A stretch of DNA of 48,560 nt, from positions 1 to 48,560 of IMG/VR virus record IMGVR_UViG_3300020418_000011. The stretch is one strand, 5' to 3'. A model generated the notes under the pieces. That model made no database searches. It was not told the DNA's origin and saw nothing but the letters and a program-made list of their open reading frames with translations. The translations under genes were made by a program, and so were the position numbers. The stretch is from a virus. Of this stretch, positions 1 through 7,714 are shown piece after piece; within the stretch, counting starts at the first letter, position 1, and the number at the start of each line of letters is the position of its first letter.

Positions 1-149
1 AACCATGTGCTGAGTGTCCATTTTTTTCGGTTACCTTCACTACTTGGAGTTCTTGATAAATAAGCACTGTCATCATCGTTAAACCTAATTGATTGACTTA
101 TTGTGTATCCAGATGCACTTTGACTATTACTTGGAATTATTAAAGGCAT
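1..149 (-). CDS. Tail/virion protein, LamG-type, N-terminal fragment
   Basis: Only the first 49 codons lie inside the window; the gene continues past position 1. It begins with ATG at 149, one base before the stop region of the preceding gene. The visible text (MPLIIPSNSQSASGYTISQS, then a stretch with SAYLSRTPSSEGNRKKWT) matches the lead-in of large marine-phage tail proteins that carry concanavalin A/LamG-like jelly-roll domains, where a line like 'LSRTP-S-xxNRKxWTxS-W' opens the first domain. A receptor-binding or tail-appendage role is inferred from this family resemblance and from its place at the end of the tail gene block. The domain itself is not visible here. Confidence 0.7.
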   Translation of the reverse strand, partial: MPLIIPSNSQSASGYTISQSIRFNDDDSAYLSRTPSSEGNRKKWTLSTW

Positions 150-743
150 TTAGAAGTCCTCCAGCTTTGGAAACTCCCCTAAAGGTCTTGTCATTACAGG
201 TTTAGATTCTGTACCTGTATTTGTGTAAGTGTATAAAGTTTCTAAAACTCTTACATCTTTTGTTGCTTTTATTCTTGTGACCATATCGTTTGATTTTGCT
301 CGTACTGCAGTTCTAAATTTAGAAACATTATCTGGCACAGAATAATCAGACACTTCGCTAGCTTTGATTGCCATCCAATCTGTATCTTTAAGAATAGTAT
401 AAGCTTGGTTGTTTACTTCATTAACTTTTTTAGTTTTTAATCCCTCAACAGTCACACCATCAACTGTTTTATCTTCCATCTCATGGTCTTCTGCTGTCTT
501 CCAAACTTTTTTTACCACTTTGTTTGTTGCATCAAACTGAAAAGACTCACTTCTGTTTTTATAAAATGTTGGATCTTTGTAATTTGAGTTATCAGTCTGT
601 ACAGGGTAAAGACCTATGGCTGCTTTTTCTTCAGCACTCCAACTAGAAAAAATATTTGCAGGATGTTTTATATCGTTATGCTCAAATGCTTGAGCACCAT
701 TAAAAATTTTAATAACCTGATTTGCTTTTACTAACGCCCACAT
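150..743 (-). CDS. Probable tail fibre assembly/chaperone-like protein
   Basis: 197 residues, ATG start. The C-terminal half holds a segment of the form TDWMAIKASE, then VPDNVSKFRTAVRAKSNDM, which resembles the XkdW/phage tail assembly chaperone helix region found in many tail-fibre accessory proteins (TDWM, followed by a hydrophilic helix with R-x-x-VR). The N-terminus (MWALVKANQVIKIFNGAQAF) resembles the opening of similar marine proteins. It lies between two tail proteins in one minus-strand series with short gaps, which fits a role in assembly of the neighbouring tail appendage. The family call is by motif only; a minor structural protein is the alternative. Confidence 0.6.
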   Translation of the reverse strand: MWALVKANQVIKIFNGAQAFEHNDIKHPANIFSSWSAEEKAAIGLYPVQTDNSNYKDPTFYKNRSESFQFDATNKVVKKVWKTAEDHEMEDKTVDGVTVEGLKTKKVNEVNNQAYTILKDTDWMAIKASEVSDYSVPDNVSKFRTAVRAKSNDMVTRIKATKDVRVLETLYTYTNTGTESKPVMTRPLGEFPKLEDF

Positions 744-751
744 AATTTCTC

Positions 752-1834
752 CTAACTCAATGTCAATGCAAGGTTTCTACCAACCTCAATAAATTTTGAT
801 CCATTATAATAAAACACAAAAAAATCACCTAACGCAGCAGTTGTTGTTAACGTGGGAGCTGTGTCTGATGCAAATTCATAATTAGATGCAAACGATAAAG
901 TCCTCGATCCAGTACCATCTTGAACTATCAAGAGGCTTACAAACTGCCCTGTAACACCATTAGTTGCATTATTCAATGTTCTATTACCACCTAATGTAAC
1001 TTTAGCAACTGGCTTTGCTTGTACATCCCAATCGATGTTTGTACCATCTGTAAGTGTTTGTTCAGGAATATAAGCTGCATCATTAAATTTAAATCGTCCT
1101 GCACCTTTTGCTGTAAAAGCTAAACCAACATTTGTATCACCACCTGTAACCGCAAGTCCTACATCATTACCCGTAGCTGCATTTGTTATCTCTAGCTCAT
1201 TTACTGCACTGGTTGTTTGTTGAAAAATTATTTGCTCGTTGCCATTTGCATCAGCAATAAAACCAGCATCAGCAATTCTAGGTTTAGTCAATGTTACAGC
1301 ACTGACAGTGCCTCCTGCAATTGTAGCTGAATTAACAATACTACCAGTTGTAGTTGCTCCATTAATAGTTGGAGTTGTTAGTGTTTTGTTTGTAAGTGTG
1401 TCTGTTGAAGATGTATTAATTATGCCTGTATCAACAACGTTGGTGCCATCAGCAAATAACACTCTAACTGATTTATCAGCAGCAACAAAGGTATATCCTG
1501 TGCCACTAGCTGTTTTAAATTGAACTGTAAAAGAACCAGTGGTTCCATTTGAAACGATATAAACTTTTTCCATACTATCAGGTACAGTAACGATTCTATT
1601 TCCTGTAATTGTTCCTGTTAATTTAACAACCATATTTCGTGCGTTAGAGGCTGCACCATCAGACATAGTTAATGCAGTTGTTCCTGCACCACCAGCAATC
1701 GATACCTCTTCATAGCCACCAACTGCTTGTTCTACTAATTGTAAATTGGTATTTGTTTTATCACCCCAAGTGCCAGCGTTTTCGCCAGTCGCCTGTAATT
1801 CTAATTTTAAACTTGTTGAATATGTTGAAGCCAT
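752..1834 (-). CDS. Tail/virion surface protein, beta-rich
   Basis: 360 residues, opening with MASTYSTSLKLELQATGENA followed by GTWGDKTNTNL, a widely shared N-terminus of marine-phage tail proteins. The rest is rich in Gly, Thr, Ser, Asn and Val and includes a TLTNKTLTTPTINGATTTG segment (residues about 145-165) typical of extended beta-helical fibre stalks. The C-terminal part (about 265-360) is a second globular beta domain ending in FVFYYNGSKFIEVGRNL. No catalytic motif is seen. It is probably a fibre or spike component; the exact position in the virion cannot be told from sequence. It sits in the tail block just upstream of the assembly-type gene. Confidence 0.7.
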   Translation of the reverse strand: MASTYSTSLKLELQATGENAGTWGDKTNTNLQLVEQAVGGYEEVSIAGGAGTTALTMSDGAASNARNMVVKLTGTITGNRIVTVPDSMEKVYIVSNGTTGSFTVQFKTASGTGYTFVAADKSVRVLFADGTNVVDTGIINTSSTDTLTNKTLTTPTINGATTTGSIVNSATIAGGTVSAVTLTKPRIADAGFIADANGNEQIIFQQTTSAVNELEITNAATGNDVGLAVTGGDTNVGLAFTAKGAGRFKFNDAAYIPEQTLTDGTNIDWDVQAKPVAKVTLGGNRTLNNATNGVTGQFVSLLIVQDGTGSRTLSFASNYEFASDTAPTLTTTAALGDFFVFYYNGSKFIEVGRNLALTLS

Positions 1835-1869
1835 ACTATTCCTTTATGTTAGTTCACATTATAAATCAT

Positions 1870-2310
1870 TTATGCAGCTCTATCAACCTCTGTCCATGTA
1901 ACAGATGTACCCACATCAACCTCTGCCCAATTTATTAAATTAATAGAACCAAGAGAAGCTGTAATATCAAATCCTGTAATAGCCATTTCAACATTAGCAA
2001 ATGTGGTAACAGAACCCATAGCTGTTGTTAAGGCAACTCCACTTGGTGATTCAATACTATCGTTAAAAAAGTTTATTGAACCTAAAGTCATTGTGGAACT
2101 TAGTCCACTTGGTTCAGCCACAAAATCTGTAAAACCTACTGCTGTCCCTAAAGATGAAGTAAGAGCTATGCCCGTTGCTTCACCAACAGTTGTTTGAGTA
2201 AACCCACCTAAATTTGTTGTAAGAGCAAAACCTGTTAACGATACAATCTGGTCACCTTGCTGACCCCAAAGACCTTCACCCCAGGTTAGCTGTCCCCATC
2301 CATTGGACAT
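1870..2310 (-). CDS. Virion protein made of about five 25-residue beta repeats
   Basis: 146 residues. After a Trp-rich opening (MSNGWGQLTWGEGLWGQQG) the protein consists of about five degenerate repeats beginning TGFALTTNLG, TGIALTSSLG, SGLSSTMTLG, SGVALTTAMG and TGFDITASLG, each followed by about 12 more residues. The pattern [TS]-G-x-x-[LIS]-T-x-x-[LM]-G recurs every 23-25 residues. This is low-complexity beta-structure as in phage decoration or tail-surface proteins. It closes with a WTEVDRAA tail. No enzyme motif is visible. Its place between a fibre-like protein and other structural genes supports a virion role. Confidence 0.65.
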   Translation of the reverse strand: MSNGWGQLTWGEGLWGQQGDQIVSLTGFALTTNLGGFTQTTVGEATGIALTSSLGTAVGFTDFVAEPSGLSSTMTLGSINFFNDSIESPSGVALTTAMGSVTTFANVEMAITGFDITASLGSINLINWAEVDVGTSVTWTEVDRAA

Positions 2311-2318
2311 ACTCTACT

Positions 2319-2756
2319 CTATGTAACTCTTAAAATAGCTGCACTTGCAGTAAAAGCAGGAAACTGAATTGTAAAAGTACCTGACGTTGCTGTTTTATCA
2401 CCACCAAAATCTAGTACACAAACAGCAGGGTCACCTGATGCTGTGTCATTATAAATTAAAGCACCTCTTGCAGTTAAAGTCACTCCCGTAAACGATCTAT
2501 CTGCAAAATCAACGATAGCAGTATTAGTTGATAATGATGTCCCACCATTTACAAGAGCACCACCACCACTTGTATATTGACCTGAATTAGATACTTGTGC
2601 ATCGGTTGTAAAACTTGTCGTAGATTTACCTAAAACAGCACTATTTGTATACAGTGATAATTTAAATGAATTACCACCACTTTGTTTAAAATTATGTGTT
2701 CCTTCAAAAAGTTCCTTTTTAAAAGAATTACAAATTACACTAGTTGTTATTGCCAT
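2319..2756 (-). CDS. Conserved marine-phage virion protein
   Basis: 145 residues, opening MAITTSVICNSFKKELFEGT HN and continuing with a Ser/Thr/Gly-rich beta body. The N-terminal helix plus 'FKLSLYT' and 'SSGGALVNGG'-like central segment and a C-terminal stretch ending AAILRVT are characteristic of a small structural protein often found beside connector and fibre genes of uncultured marine podoviruses. No catalytic or binding motif is visible. A tail-associated or head-surface role is inferred only from context between an adaptor-like protein and a repeat virion protein. The start follows a GGAGATAT ribosome binding site. Confidence 0.6.
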   Translation of the reverse strand: MAITTSVICNSFKKELFEGTHNFKQSGGNSFKLSLYTNSAVLGKSTTSFTTDAQVSNSGQYTSGGGALVNGGTSLSTNTAIVDFADRSFTGVTLTARGALIYNDTASGDPAVCVLDFGGDKTATSGTFTIQFPAFTASAAILRVT

Positions 2757-2770
2757 AATATCTCCATGTT

Positions 2771-3421
2771 TTAAGGCGAGGGTGATGGAATTTGTACTCT
2801 TGGCACTCCTTCTTCATACTGCCCTCTTCTTCTTTGTCCCATTTGTTGTAATCCAAATGCTTGAACTTCTTCATTATACTTGTCTAAATACAATTTGTAC
2901 ATATCCATCGGTCCTTTTAAATAAGAAAAACATTCACTTAAAACACCATGTAATAATAATGCGTCCTGATAAGTTGACAAAAAAGTATTGTTTGTTGAAG
3001 TAAAATGAGGAGGATCAATAATATAATTAATTTGAATTGTAAAAGCAGCATTTGGGATAGGTGCAATTGCAATATTCTGATCATCCCAATTTGCATAATA
3101 TTTAGGCACACCTGTGGCATCCGCTCCGTTATACTCGGATATAAAACTTGTATCTCTTTTTTCTAAAAAATCTCTGACACCAGAGTTGGTTATTTGCACA
3201 GATCTTAGATAAATTAAATCAGAGGGCATACTCAAATATCTTTGTGATGCGATAGTTGAAGTCGTGGCATATTTTCTTAAATCGTCATAATCAACCTTTC
3301 CAGCGATGTCTAATTCAACATTTCTAATAAATTGATCTATTAAAGTATCTGATAATACATTACTATCAACTTCTGTGTAGTTTCTCACTTGTGTCAAAAA
3401 ATTTGCATGTGTTATTGCCAT
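2771..3421 (-). CDS. Head-tail adaptor/connector protein
   Basis: 216 residues. The N-terminal half (FLTQVRNYTEV-x-SNVLSDTLIDQFIRNVELDI, positions about 8-38) is a helical segment seen in phage adaptor proteins that sit below the portal, followed by RYLSMPSDLIYLRSVQI and a beta region (YYANWDDQNIAIAPIP) and a C-terminal helical bundle (DALLLHGVLSECFSYLKGP). This fold order matches SU10/P22 gp4-like adaptors, in which the C-terminal helices contact the portal. The last residues are proline and arginine rich and probably extended. A second connector-like gene at 5617-6306 fits the usual pair of connector components in a short-tailed phage. Confidence 0.7.
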   Translation of the reverse strand: MAITHANFLTQVRNYTEVDSNVLSDTLIDQFIRNVELDIAGKVDYDDLRKYATTSTIASQRYLSMPSDLIYLRSVQITNSGVRDFLEKRDTSFISEYNGADATGVPKYYANWDDQNIAIAPIPNAAFTIQINYIIDPPHFTSTNNTFLSTYQDALLLHGVLSECFSYLKGPMDMYKLYLDKYNEEVQAFGLQQMGQRRRGQYEEGVPRVQIPSPSP

Positions 3422-3424
3422 AAT

Positions 3425-4255
3425 CTATGCCTCAGTGTTTATTGTCCACCCCATAGCAGAATGGTTTGTACAATAATAATATAATGTAGGAGCACCAACT
3501 GCAACAGTGATTTGTGTGTAAGCTCCACTTTGTCCTGCAACTCCATTTGTTACAACTCCTACTGTATATTCAGTACCACCTCCATGTGTGCCATTTGGTG
3601 TAGCACTTATCCTTAGAGGGTGTCCGTCATTTGATGAGTCGCTTTGATCAAAACGATAAGTTTTTCCTTCTTCAAAAGTTAATGTTACATCAGCAGTTGC
3701 AGTAGATCCATCTATAGCAAATTTGTTAGTTGATCCTACATTATGATAAGGATGATTTGAAGGATTACCTCCAACCACAGTAACAGCAAAAGTTTGAGTT
3801 ATAACAAGGGCATCGACAGTAACATTACCGATCACAGCAGTTAATTCTCTTTTCCTATTTTCAGCAGATCCATCATCAGGCACCATACTACCATATTGAG
3901 GGTTTGCATCTGTGCTTGTTTGTGAAATAGATCCGTCTGTGCGAAAAGCAAAATCACCTGGCAAAGTTAAATTAACAACTGCTTGACCACCTCCTCCTGA
4001 ATCAGCTATGGTTTGATCTGCCGTGGAATCATTAATAAAAGGTTGTATAGGTTGTTGAAATTTTTGACTCTTAGCATTTGCTAAAGCAATAGGGTCAGCA
4101 GTAATATGCTTTCTTCTTATTTGTGGATGTTTACCTTCATATTCTGATTTATGAACAAGAGAGCCGTTCCATTCTCTTACCATCTCATTATAAGGAAAAG
4201 CCATACCAGAACGATCCGAAATTGCTTTTGCGTATTTACCTCTTGCGTATGCCAT
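3425..4255 (-). CDS. Virion-region protein with C-terminal cupredoxin-like domain
   Basis: 276 residues. Residues 1-70 are a basic, helical opening (MAYARGKYAKAISDRSGMAF). The central part is Gly/Ser/Thr rich. The C-terminal ~130 residues look like a cupredoxin: YRFDQSD-x5-HPLRIS with His212, and a final strand-loop LYYYCTNHSAMGW giving Cys262, His265 and Met268. The Cys-x2-His-x2-Met spacing is that of the amicyanin copper loop, so all four type 1 copper ligands appear present. Related CTNHSxM domains are, to my knowledge, recurrent in marine phage structural proteins. It starts 4 bases inside the stop of the next gene (TAATG-type junction). Copper binding itself is an inference. Confidence 0.65.
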   Translation of the reverse strand: MAYARGKYAKAISDRSGMAFPYNEMVREWNGSLVHKSEYEGKHPQIRRKHITADPIALANAKSQKFQQPIQPFINDSTADQTIADSGGGGQAVVNLTLPGDFAFRTDGSISQTSTDANPQYGSMVPDDGSAENRKRELTAVIGNVTVDALVITQTFAVTVVGGNPSNHPYHNVGSTNKFAIDGSTATADVTLTFEEGKTYRFDQSDSSNDGHPLRISATPNGTHGGGTEYTVGVVTNGVAGQSGAYTQITVAVGAPTLYYYCTNHSAMGWTINTEA

Positions 4256-5196
4256 TAATATACTCCTGTAAATCTTTTACCACGAATAGCTGCTTTACCA
4301 CCCTTACTCATTTTTACAGCTCCTCCTTTTTTTGCAGTTCCAAAAGGTGTTCCAAATGAAGCATATGGATTTACAAAAGGTTTTGGTTGCGTTGTAGGTG
4401 TGTTACCAAACCCCATACTCGCATAAATATTTTGAGCATTTACTCGAGGAGATGAGGCTTGATTCATTTGATTAAAAAATCTGTTTTCATGTCTTGTTTG
4501 CAATCTCTTAATTTCTCTAAATTTTTTGTCATAATCAGCATCACCTGCTCTTTGAGGACGTGTAGTAGTTTCGGTTATTTTTTTTGTTCCTTGCTGAACA
4601 TACCTTACTCCACTTGGACTAATATAATCTGCACCTCTTCCCCCTATAACACCACCAGTGGCAGGTCTAAATTTGGAGCCTTCTGGTAATTTTGTTGTAG
4701 TTCTAGCCACACCAGGTCTACTTCCTGGTAAGCCCTGATCACGAGAGCGTCCCTCGTAATAACTATATACAGGCACTGTTTTTTGTCGGGATTCAGTCAG
4801 TGTTAAACCCGATAAATCTTTTTCTGCTTGTGCTATCTCTTTTGATAAATCTCTATAATATCCAGTGGTCGCTGGAGGTTTAGTTTTATCAACTGAGTAA
4901 TAGGTATAAGTTGGTTTAAACCTCTGTCCCAAACTGCTTTTTACTTGTTTAAATTGTGCGTCTGTAGGTTTGGAATATTCTTTTTCAATTGATTTTATAT
5001 AAGCATCTCTTTGATTCGCAGGCATATTCATTGTGGCAGCGTATTGAATATTAGCTCTTTTATCAAAAGTCTCCTGTTCACCACCACTTAATCTATCTCT
5101 ATAATTTTTAATGGTTTTAAACAATTCGGGCTTAGACTCCTCTAAAGCTGACAGATAACCTCCTGCAGCTTTTTTATATAACTTCATACCTTTCAT
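4255..5196 (-). CDS. Basic virion-region protein, paralogue of the next gene
   Basis: 313 residues, Lys/Arg/Tyr/Gly rich. It opens MKGMKLYKKAAGGYLSALEE. Residues about 40-125 (ETFDKRANIQYAATMNMP, then EYSKPTDAQFKQVKSSLG and FKPTYTYYSVDKTKPP) align by eye with the following gene at 5196-5606, so the two are tandem paralogues. The middle is Arg/Gly rich and the end is GGAVKMSKGGKAAIRGKRFTGVY, sharing a terminal tag with its paralogue and with 16120-16545. It overlaps both neighbours by one base, indicating tight translational coupling. Function is not recognised; a DNA- or RNA-contacting minor virion protein is possible given its charge. Confidence 0.6.
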   Translation of the reverse strand: MKGMKLYKKAAGGYLSALEESKPELFKTIKNYRDRLSGGEQETFDKRANIQYAATMNMPANQRDAYIKSIEKEYSKPTDAQFKQVKSSLGQRFKPTYTYYSVDKTKPPATTGYYRDLSKEIAQAEKDLSGLTLTESRQKTVPVYSYYEGRSRDQGLPGSRPGVARTTTKLPEGSKFRPATGGVIGGRGADYISPSGVRYVQQGTKKITETTTRPQRAGDADYDKKFREIKRLQTRHENRFFNQMNQASSPRVNAQNIYASMGFGNTPTTQPKPFVNPYASFGTPFGTAKKGGAVKMSKGGKAAIRGKRFTGVY

Positions 5197-5606
5197 TAAA
5201 AAACACCTTTAAATTTATTACCTCTTATTGCAATTCCTCCTGTTTTGGCTAACCCTAATTCTTTGTAAATATCTTTAGCAACAGTCGGTTTACTCTTTCT
5301 TGTTGCTGCTACTTGATAAACAGGTCTATATTTTCCTTCTAAACTTTTATTAATATCGCTAAATGTTTCTTTTGTTGGCGATGAATATTTAGTTGTCATC
5401 TCAGATACAAACGCTTTTTGTTGTTCTTCTGGCATATTTCTGTAAGCTGCAATTTGTTGTCCTGCTCTTCTCTTAAAAGTATCTTGTTTTGTTGGATCTT
5501 TAATATTAGATAACATCGCACTATAAGACTGAGCTAATACTGGACTTACACTTTTTATAAATTCTAAGTTTGCATCTCCGCCTTTTTTTAATCTTAATCC
5601 TTTCAT
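5196..5606 (-). CDS. Small basic protein, paralogue of 4255-5196
   Basis: 136 residues from ATG at 5606. A longer frame reaches 5675, but the ATG at 5606 has a good Shine-Dalgarno (AAGGAG at 5613-5618) and the upstream extension lies within the connector gene, so the short form is chosen. It begins MKGLRLKKGGDANLEFIKSV and contains DTFKRRAGQQIAAYRNMP, then KYSSPTKETFSDINKSLEGK, which match the equivalent parts of the larger paralogue next door. It ends TGGIAIRGNKFKGVF, the shared terminal tag. Function is unknown; tandem duplication with the neighbour is the main clue. Confidence 0.65.
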   Translation of the reverse strand: MKGLRLKKGGDANLEFIKSVSPVLAQSYSAMLSNIKDPTKQDTFKRRAGQQIAAYRNMPEEQQKAFVSEMTTKYSSPTKETFSDINKSLEGKYRPVYQVAATRKSKPTVAKDIYKELGLAKTGGIAIRGNKFKGVF

Positions 5607-5616
5607 TTTTTTCTCC

Positions 5617-6306
5617 TTATAAACCTGTTGGATAATATGATTGTGGTGTAATATATACTGATGTTCTTTGTCCATCTTCTACAAGAGCTCTTTGTAATTC
5701 ATCTTCATAAATAAGTTTGTTTTGTTGAACCACTTGTGGATTATACTTCATAGATAAATAGTAAGATAGACCAGCAACCATACAAGGAATAAATCTAAAT
5801 ACTACATCAGCAGTGTTGGTGTAAGCTCCAGCGTCTTCAATTCTTTTTAAATAGTAATATTTTAAATATGTATATGTTGAAGCATCGGGTGTTTGATATA
5901 AAGTAATTTGTGGAATGGTTTGTCGGTCAACATAATATTGTGAGGGTTGTCCTGTTGAACCTTTATTAGGTAGAGCAGCATATTCACTTCTACTAATCTT
6001 TGTTAAAGATACATCATTAGTTGCAGAAGTCGTTCCTGTTGTGGTGCTAATATACGCCTCTAGAATGTCGTTTGCATTTGTTGGTGCTGTGTAAGTGGCT
6101 GTCCCGTTTGTCAGTAGTTGTTCTTTTAGTTCTACTTTCCACAAGTGTACTCCTCGGTTTCCCCATTCGCTGAAAAGAATATTTAAACTTCTTCTTGCAG
6201 ATTTTAAATCATACCCACTGTTTGTGCGTTTACCACATCTTTCATAGGCTTCTTGAATGATATCATCGATGTTGAGATCAAAAGTAGTTGAATCTGAAGT
6301 TGCCAT
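5617..6306 (-). CDS. Head-tail connector protein, P22 gp4/gp10-like
   Basis: 229 residues. The opening FDLNIDDIIQEAYERCGKRT (positions about 9-28) followed by SARRSLNILFSEWGNRGVHLWKVE is a helix pair typical of short-tail connector proteins. It continues with a beta section (TATYTAPTNANDILEAYIST) and the TTIP-QITLYQTPDASTYTYLKYYYLKRI hairpin, then a helical C-terminus with FRFIPCMVAGLSYYLSMKYN. This order matches packaged-DNA stabilisation/tail tube connector proteins of podoviruses. It lies in the same operon as the second adaptor (2771-3421). No alternative enzyme role is suggested by the sequence. Confidence 0.72.
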   Translation of the reverse strand: MATSDSTTFDLNIDDIIQEAYERCGKRTNSGYDLKSARRSLNILFSEWGNRGVHLWKVELKEQLLTNGTATYTAPTNANDILEAYISTTTGTTSATNDVSLTKISRSEYAALPNKGSTGQPSQYYVDRQTIPQITLYQTPDASTYTYLKYYYLKRIEDAGAYTNTADVVFRFIPCMVAGLSYYLSMKYNPQVVQQNKLIYEDELQRALVEDGQRTSVYITPQSYYPTGL

Positions 6307-6314
6307 AAATCACC

Positions 6315-6497
6315 TTAACTTCTATGAATTTTAGTTGGATCTTTTACACCTTGAATTGCTAAACCACCAAACTTCTTTTTTTTTATCTGATTACTCATAG
6401 CTGTTTCAATAGCTCTTCCTCTTTTTTCTTCATAGCTCGTAAGAACCCCATCTCCATCAAGGTCAGCTTTATCTGGATTTTTAAGTGAATTTTTCAT
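6315..6497 (-). CDS. Small protein with one EF-hand-like calcium loop
   Basis: 60 residues. Residues 12-23 read DLDGDGVLTSYE, a textbook 12-residue EF-hand loop with Asp at 1, 3 and 5, Gly at 6, a hydrophobic at 8 and Glu at 12. The flanking helices are short, so this resembles an isolated excalibur/dockerin-type loop rather than a paired EF-hand. The C-terminal part is basic (QIKKKKFGGLAIQGVKD) and resembles the GG-x-A-I-x-G segment that ends several neighbouring proteins. It lies 9 bases downstream of a basic protein and upstream of the connector gene. Calcium binding is inferred. Confidence 0.6.
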   Translation of the reverse strand: MKNSLKNPDKADLDGDGVLTSYEEKRGRAIETAMSNQIKKKKFGGLAIQGVKDPTKIHRS

Positions 6498-6499
6498 AA

Positions 6500-7120
6500 T
6501 TAAAGTATATCCTTATAATAGTTCTTTGCAAACCCTCCCTTTGCAAAATCAAAACTACCTTCAATACTTAGTTGCCTTGAAATTTTTCCTGTCTTATTAT
6601 CTTTAGCAATCTGCCCTCGTACTCTACCATATTTTCCTCCAATTTTACCAACAACTCCTTTAGATTGTTTTTTGTCTTCATAAAAAGGTGTTTTAACATC
6701 CGTATATTCTTTAAATAGTTCAACAGAAACATCAGGTAATTTTTTATTTTTTGTTTTAAGTTCAACAGCAGGTCGTTTAAAACTTTGCTTTACATCTCCT
6801 AAATTAACTTCACTAAAATCAAATTTAGGTTTTAAAGAGAATTTTTTTCTTGGTTTAACTATAAATTTACCATTATCTGCAAAAGTTTTTACATTAGTAG
6901 GTTTACCACCCACTCCTTGAGCTTTTGCTCTTTTTCTTTTTACTGCACTTCTTCTTTGTGATTCAGACATTCTTCGTGCTTTTGCTAAAGGAACACATTT
7001 TGGATATTTTCTTTTTTTATCAGCTTTTAATTTACTACGACCACATTTGGCAAATGTTCCGTCTGCTTTCTTTGAACCAATATCAACCCAATTTTGTGAG
7101 AACCACTTTTTTAATCCCAT
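6500..7120 (-). CDS. Basic Cys/Lys-rich conserved marine-phage protein
   Basis: 206 residues. The first ~70 form a compact conserved unit with KKWFSQNWVDIGSKKADG, FAKCGRSKLKADKKRKYPKC and VPLAKARRMSESQRRSAVKR. The paired Cys residues (about 26 and 42) and dense positive charge suggest a small nucleic-acid-binding or DNA-packaging accessory domain. The middle is a long Lys-rich linker (KPRKKFSLKPKFDFSEVNLG). The C-terminus ends GGFAKNYYKDIL, a terminal peptide shared with the next gene (NYYKDLM). I know this N-terminal unit as common in uncultured marine phages but without an assigned function. Confidence 0.6.
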   Translation of the reverse strand: MGLKKWFSQNWVDIGSKKADGTFAKCGRSKLKADKKRKYPKCVPLAKARRMSESQRRSAVKRKRAKAQGVGGKPTNVKTFADNGKFIVKPRKKFSLKPKFDFSEVNLGDVKQSFKRPAVELKTKNKKLPDVSVELFKEYTDVKTPFYEDKKQSKGVVGKIGGKYGRVRGQIAKDNKTGKISRQLSIEGSFDFAKGGFAKNYYKDIL

Positions 7121-7419
7121 TACATTAAATCTTTATAATAGTTAGACGCAGAGGGGTTTGTTATTGTATCACCATCAACATCAACGCTTACTGGCGAACC
7201 CATAACAGCATGACCCCCAACATTAAATTCATAATTTGTTTCAGCAAAAATTCCTTTTTTAGCAGGTTTAGGTCCTTTAAAATCTTTTCGTTTTACACCA
7301 CTTGGGTCTTTAATTTTACCTGCACAGATTTTTGATGCATAGGCATTTGCATAAGCACTTGGATAGACCTTAAATTTAGCTTTAGCTGCTTTTTTTCCTC
7401 TTTCACATAATTTGGTCAT
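7120..7419 (-). CDS. Small conserved basic protein
   Basis: 99 residues. It opens LCERGKKAAKAKFKVYPSAY ANAYASKICAGK, a strikingly regular Ala/Tyr/Lys helix with Cys at 5 and 32 that recurs in proteins of marine phages and large algal viruses. The second half includes an acidic VDVDGDTITNP segment and the C-terminal tag SNYYKDLM, shared with the adjacent 6500-7120 gene. It overlaps that gene by one base, so the two are probably translated together. Function is unknown; a small virion or nucleoprotein component is the simplest reading of charge and position. Confidence 0.62.
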   Translation of the reverse strand: MTKLCERGKKAAKAKFKVYPSAYANAYASKICAGKIKDPSGVKRKDFKGPKPAKKGIFAETNYEFNVGGHAVMGSPVSVDVDGDTITNPSASNYYKDLM

Positions 7420-7613
7420 TTGAAACTCCTTATAATATCAATTTTATGTTCATTACTTGATACAATATCTACTTGTTTATCTATTTCATCTATTATATTA
7501 GGATGTTCACCTATTCCAACAGCGTTTTCTAGATAAATTTTTATGGTTGCATTTGCCTTTTCAATATTTGCTTCATAAACTTTTACCAAAGCATTTATTA
7601 TATCATCTTTCAT
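7416..7613 (-). CDS. Small conserved helical protein
   Basis: 65 residues. The core IEKANATIKIYLENAVGIGE HP with NIIDEIDKQV is a conserved pattern ([AV]GIGEHPxxxxEIDK) found in small proteins of cyanophage and pelagiphage genomes. It is predicted to be two amphipathic helices separated by the VGIGEHP turn, likely an oligomer. No catalytic residues are evident. The stop overlaps the start of the next gene by 4 bases (7416-7419) and its start shares one base with the stop of 7613-7714, so it belongs to one translationally coupled string of tiny genes. Confidence 0.6.
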   Translation of the reverse strand: MKDDIINALVKVYEANIEKANATIKIYLENAVGIGEHPNIIDEIDKQVDIVSSNEHKIDIIRSFK

Positions 7614-7714
7614 TATGTTATCACTTTTTTTTTATTCTTTCTAGTCTTTGCAAACTTACGTTTTTGCAGACTATTGGTGATTTGTTTTTTCATTTGCGAT
7701 CTTGTTATTGCCAT
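7613..7714 (-). CDS. Tiny basic peptide (33 residues)
   Basis: Found by hand. ATG at 7714 with GAGG in the correct upstream region and a stop at 7613-7615 that overlaps the ATG of the next gene (TAATG). The product begins MAITRSQMKKQITNSLQKRK and ends KNKKKVIT; 13 of 33 residues are Lys or Arg. The opening MAITRSQMKKQI is a pattern I recognise from short proteins of marine phages. It overlaps the 3' end of the lysin gene by 10 bases. Function is unknown; strong charge suggests nucleic-acid contact or packaging. Confidence 0.6.
   Translation of the reverse strand: MAITRSQMKKQITNSLQKRKFAKTRKNKKKVIT

Noticed and set aside
1239-1523. A plus-strand frame of about 94 codons in the fibre gene
   Set aside because: Antisense of a Thr/Gly/Ala-rich gene; Val/Pro-rich chance translation.
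5607-5675. A 23-codon upstream extension of the small basic gene starting at 5675
   Set aside because: The stretch lies inside the connector gene, and ATG at 5606 has a good AAGGAG site and matches the MKG start of its paralogues.
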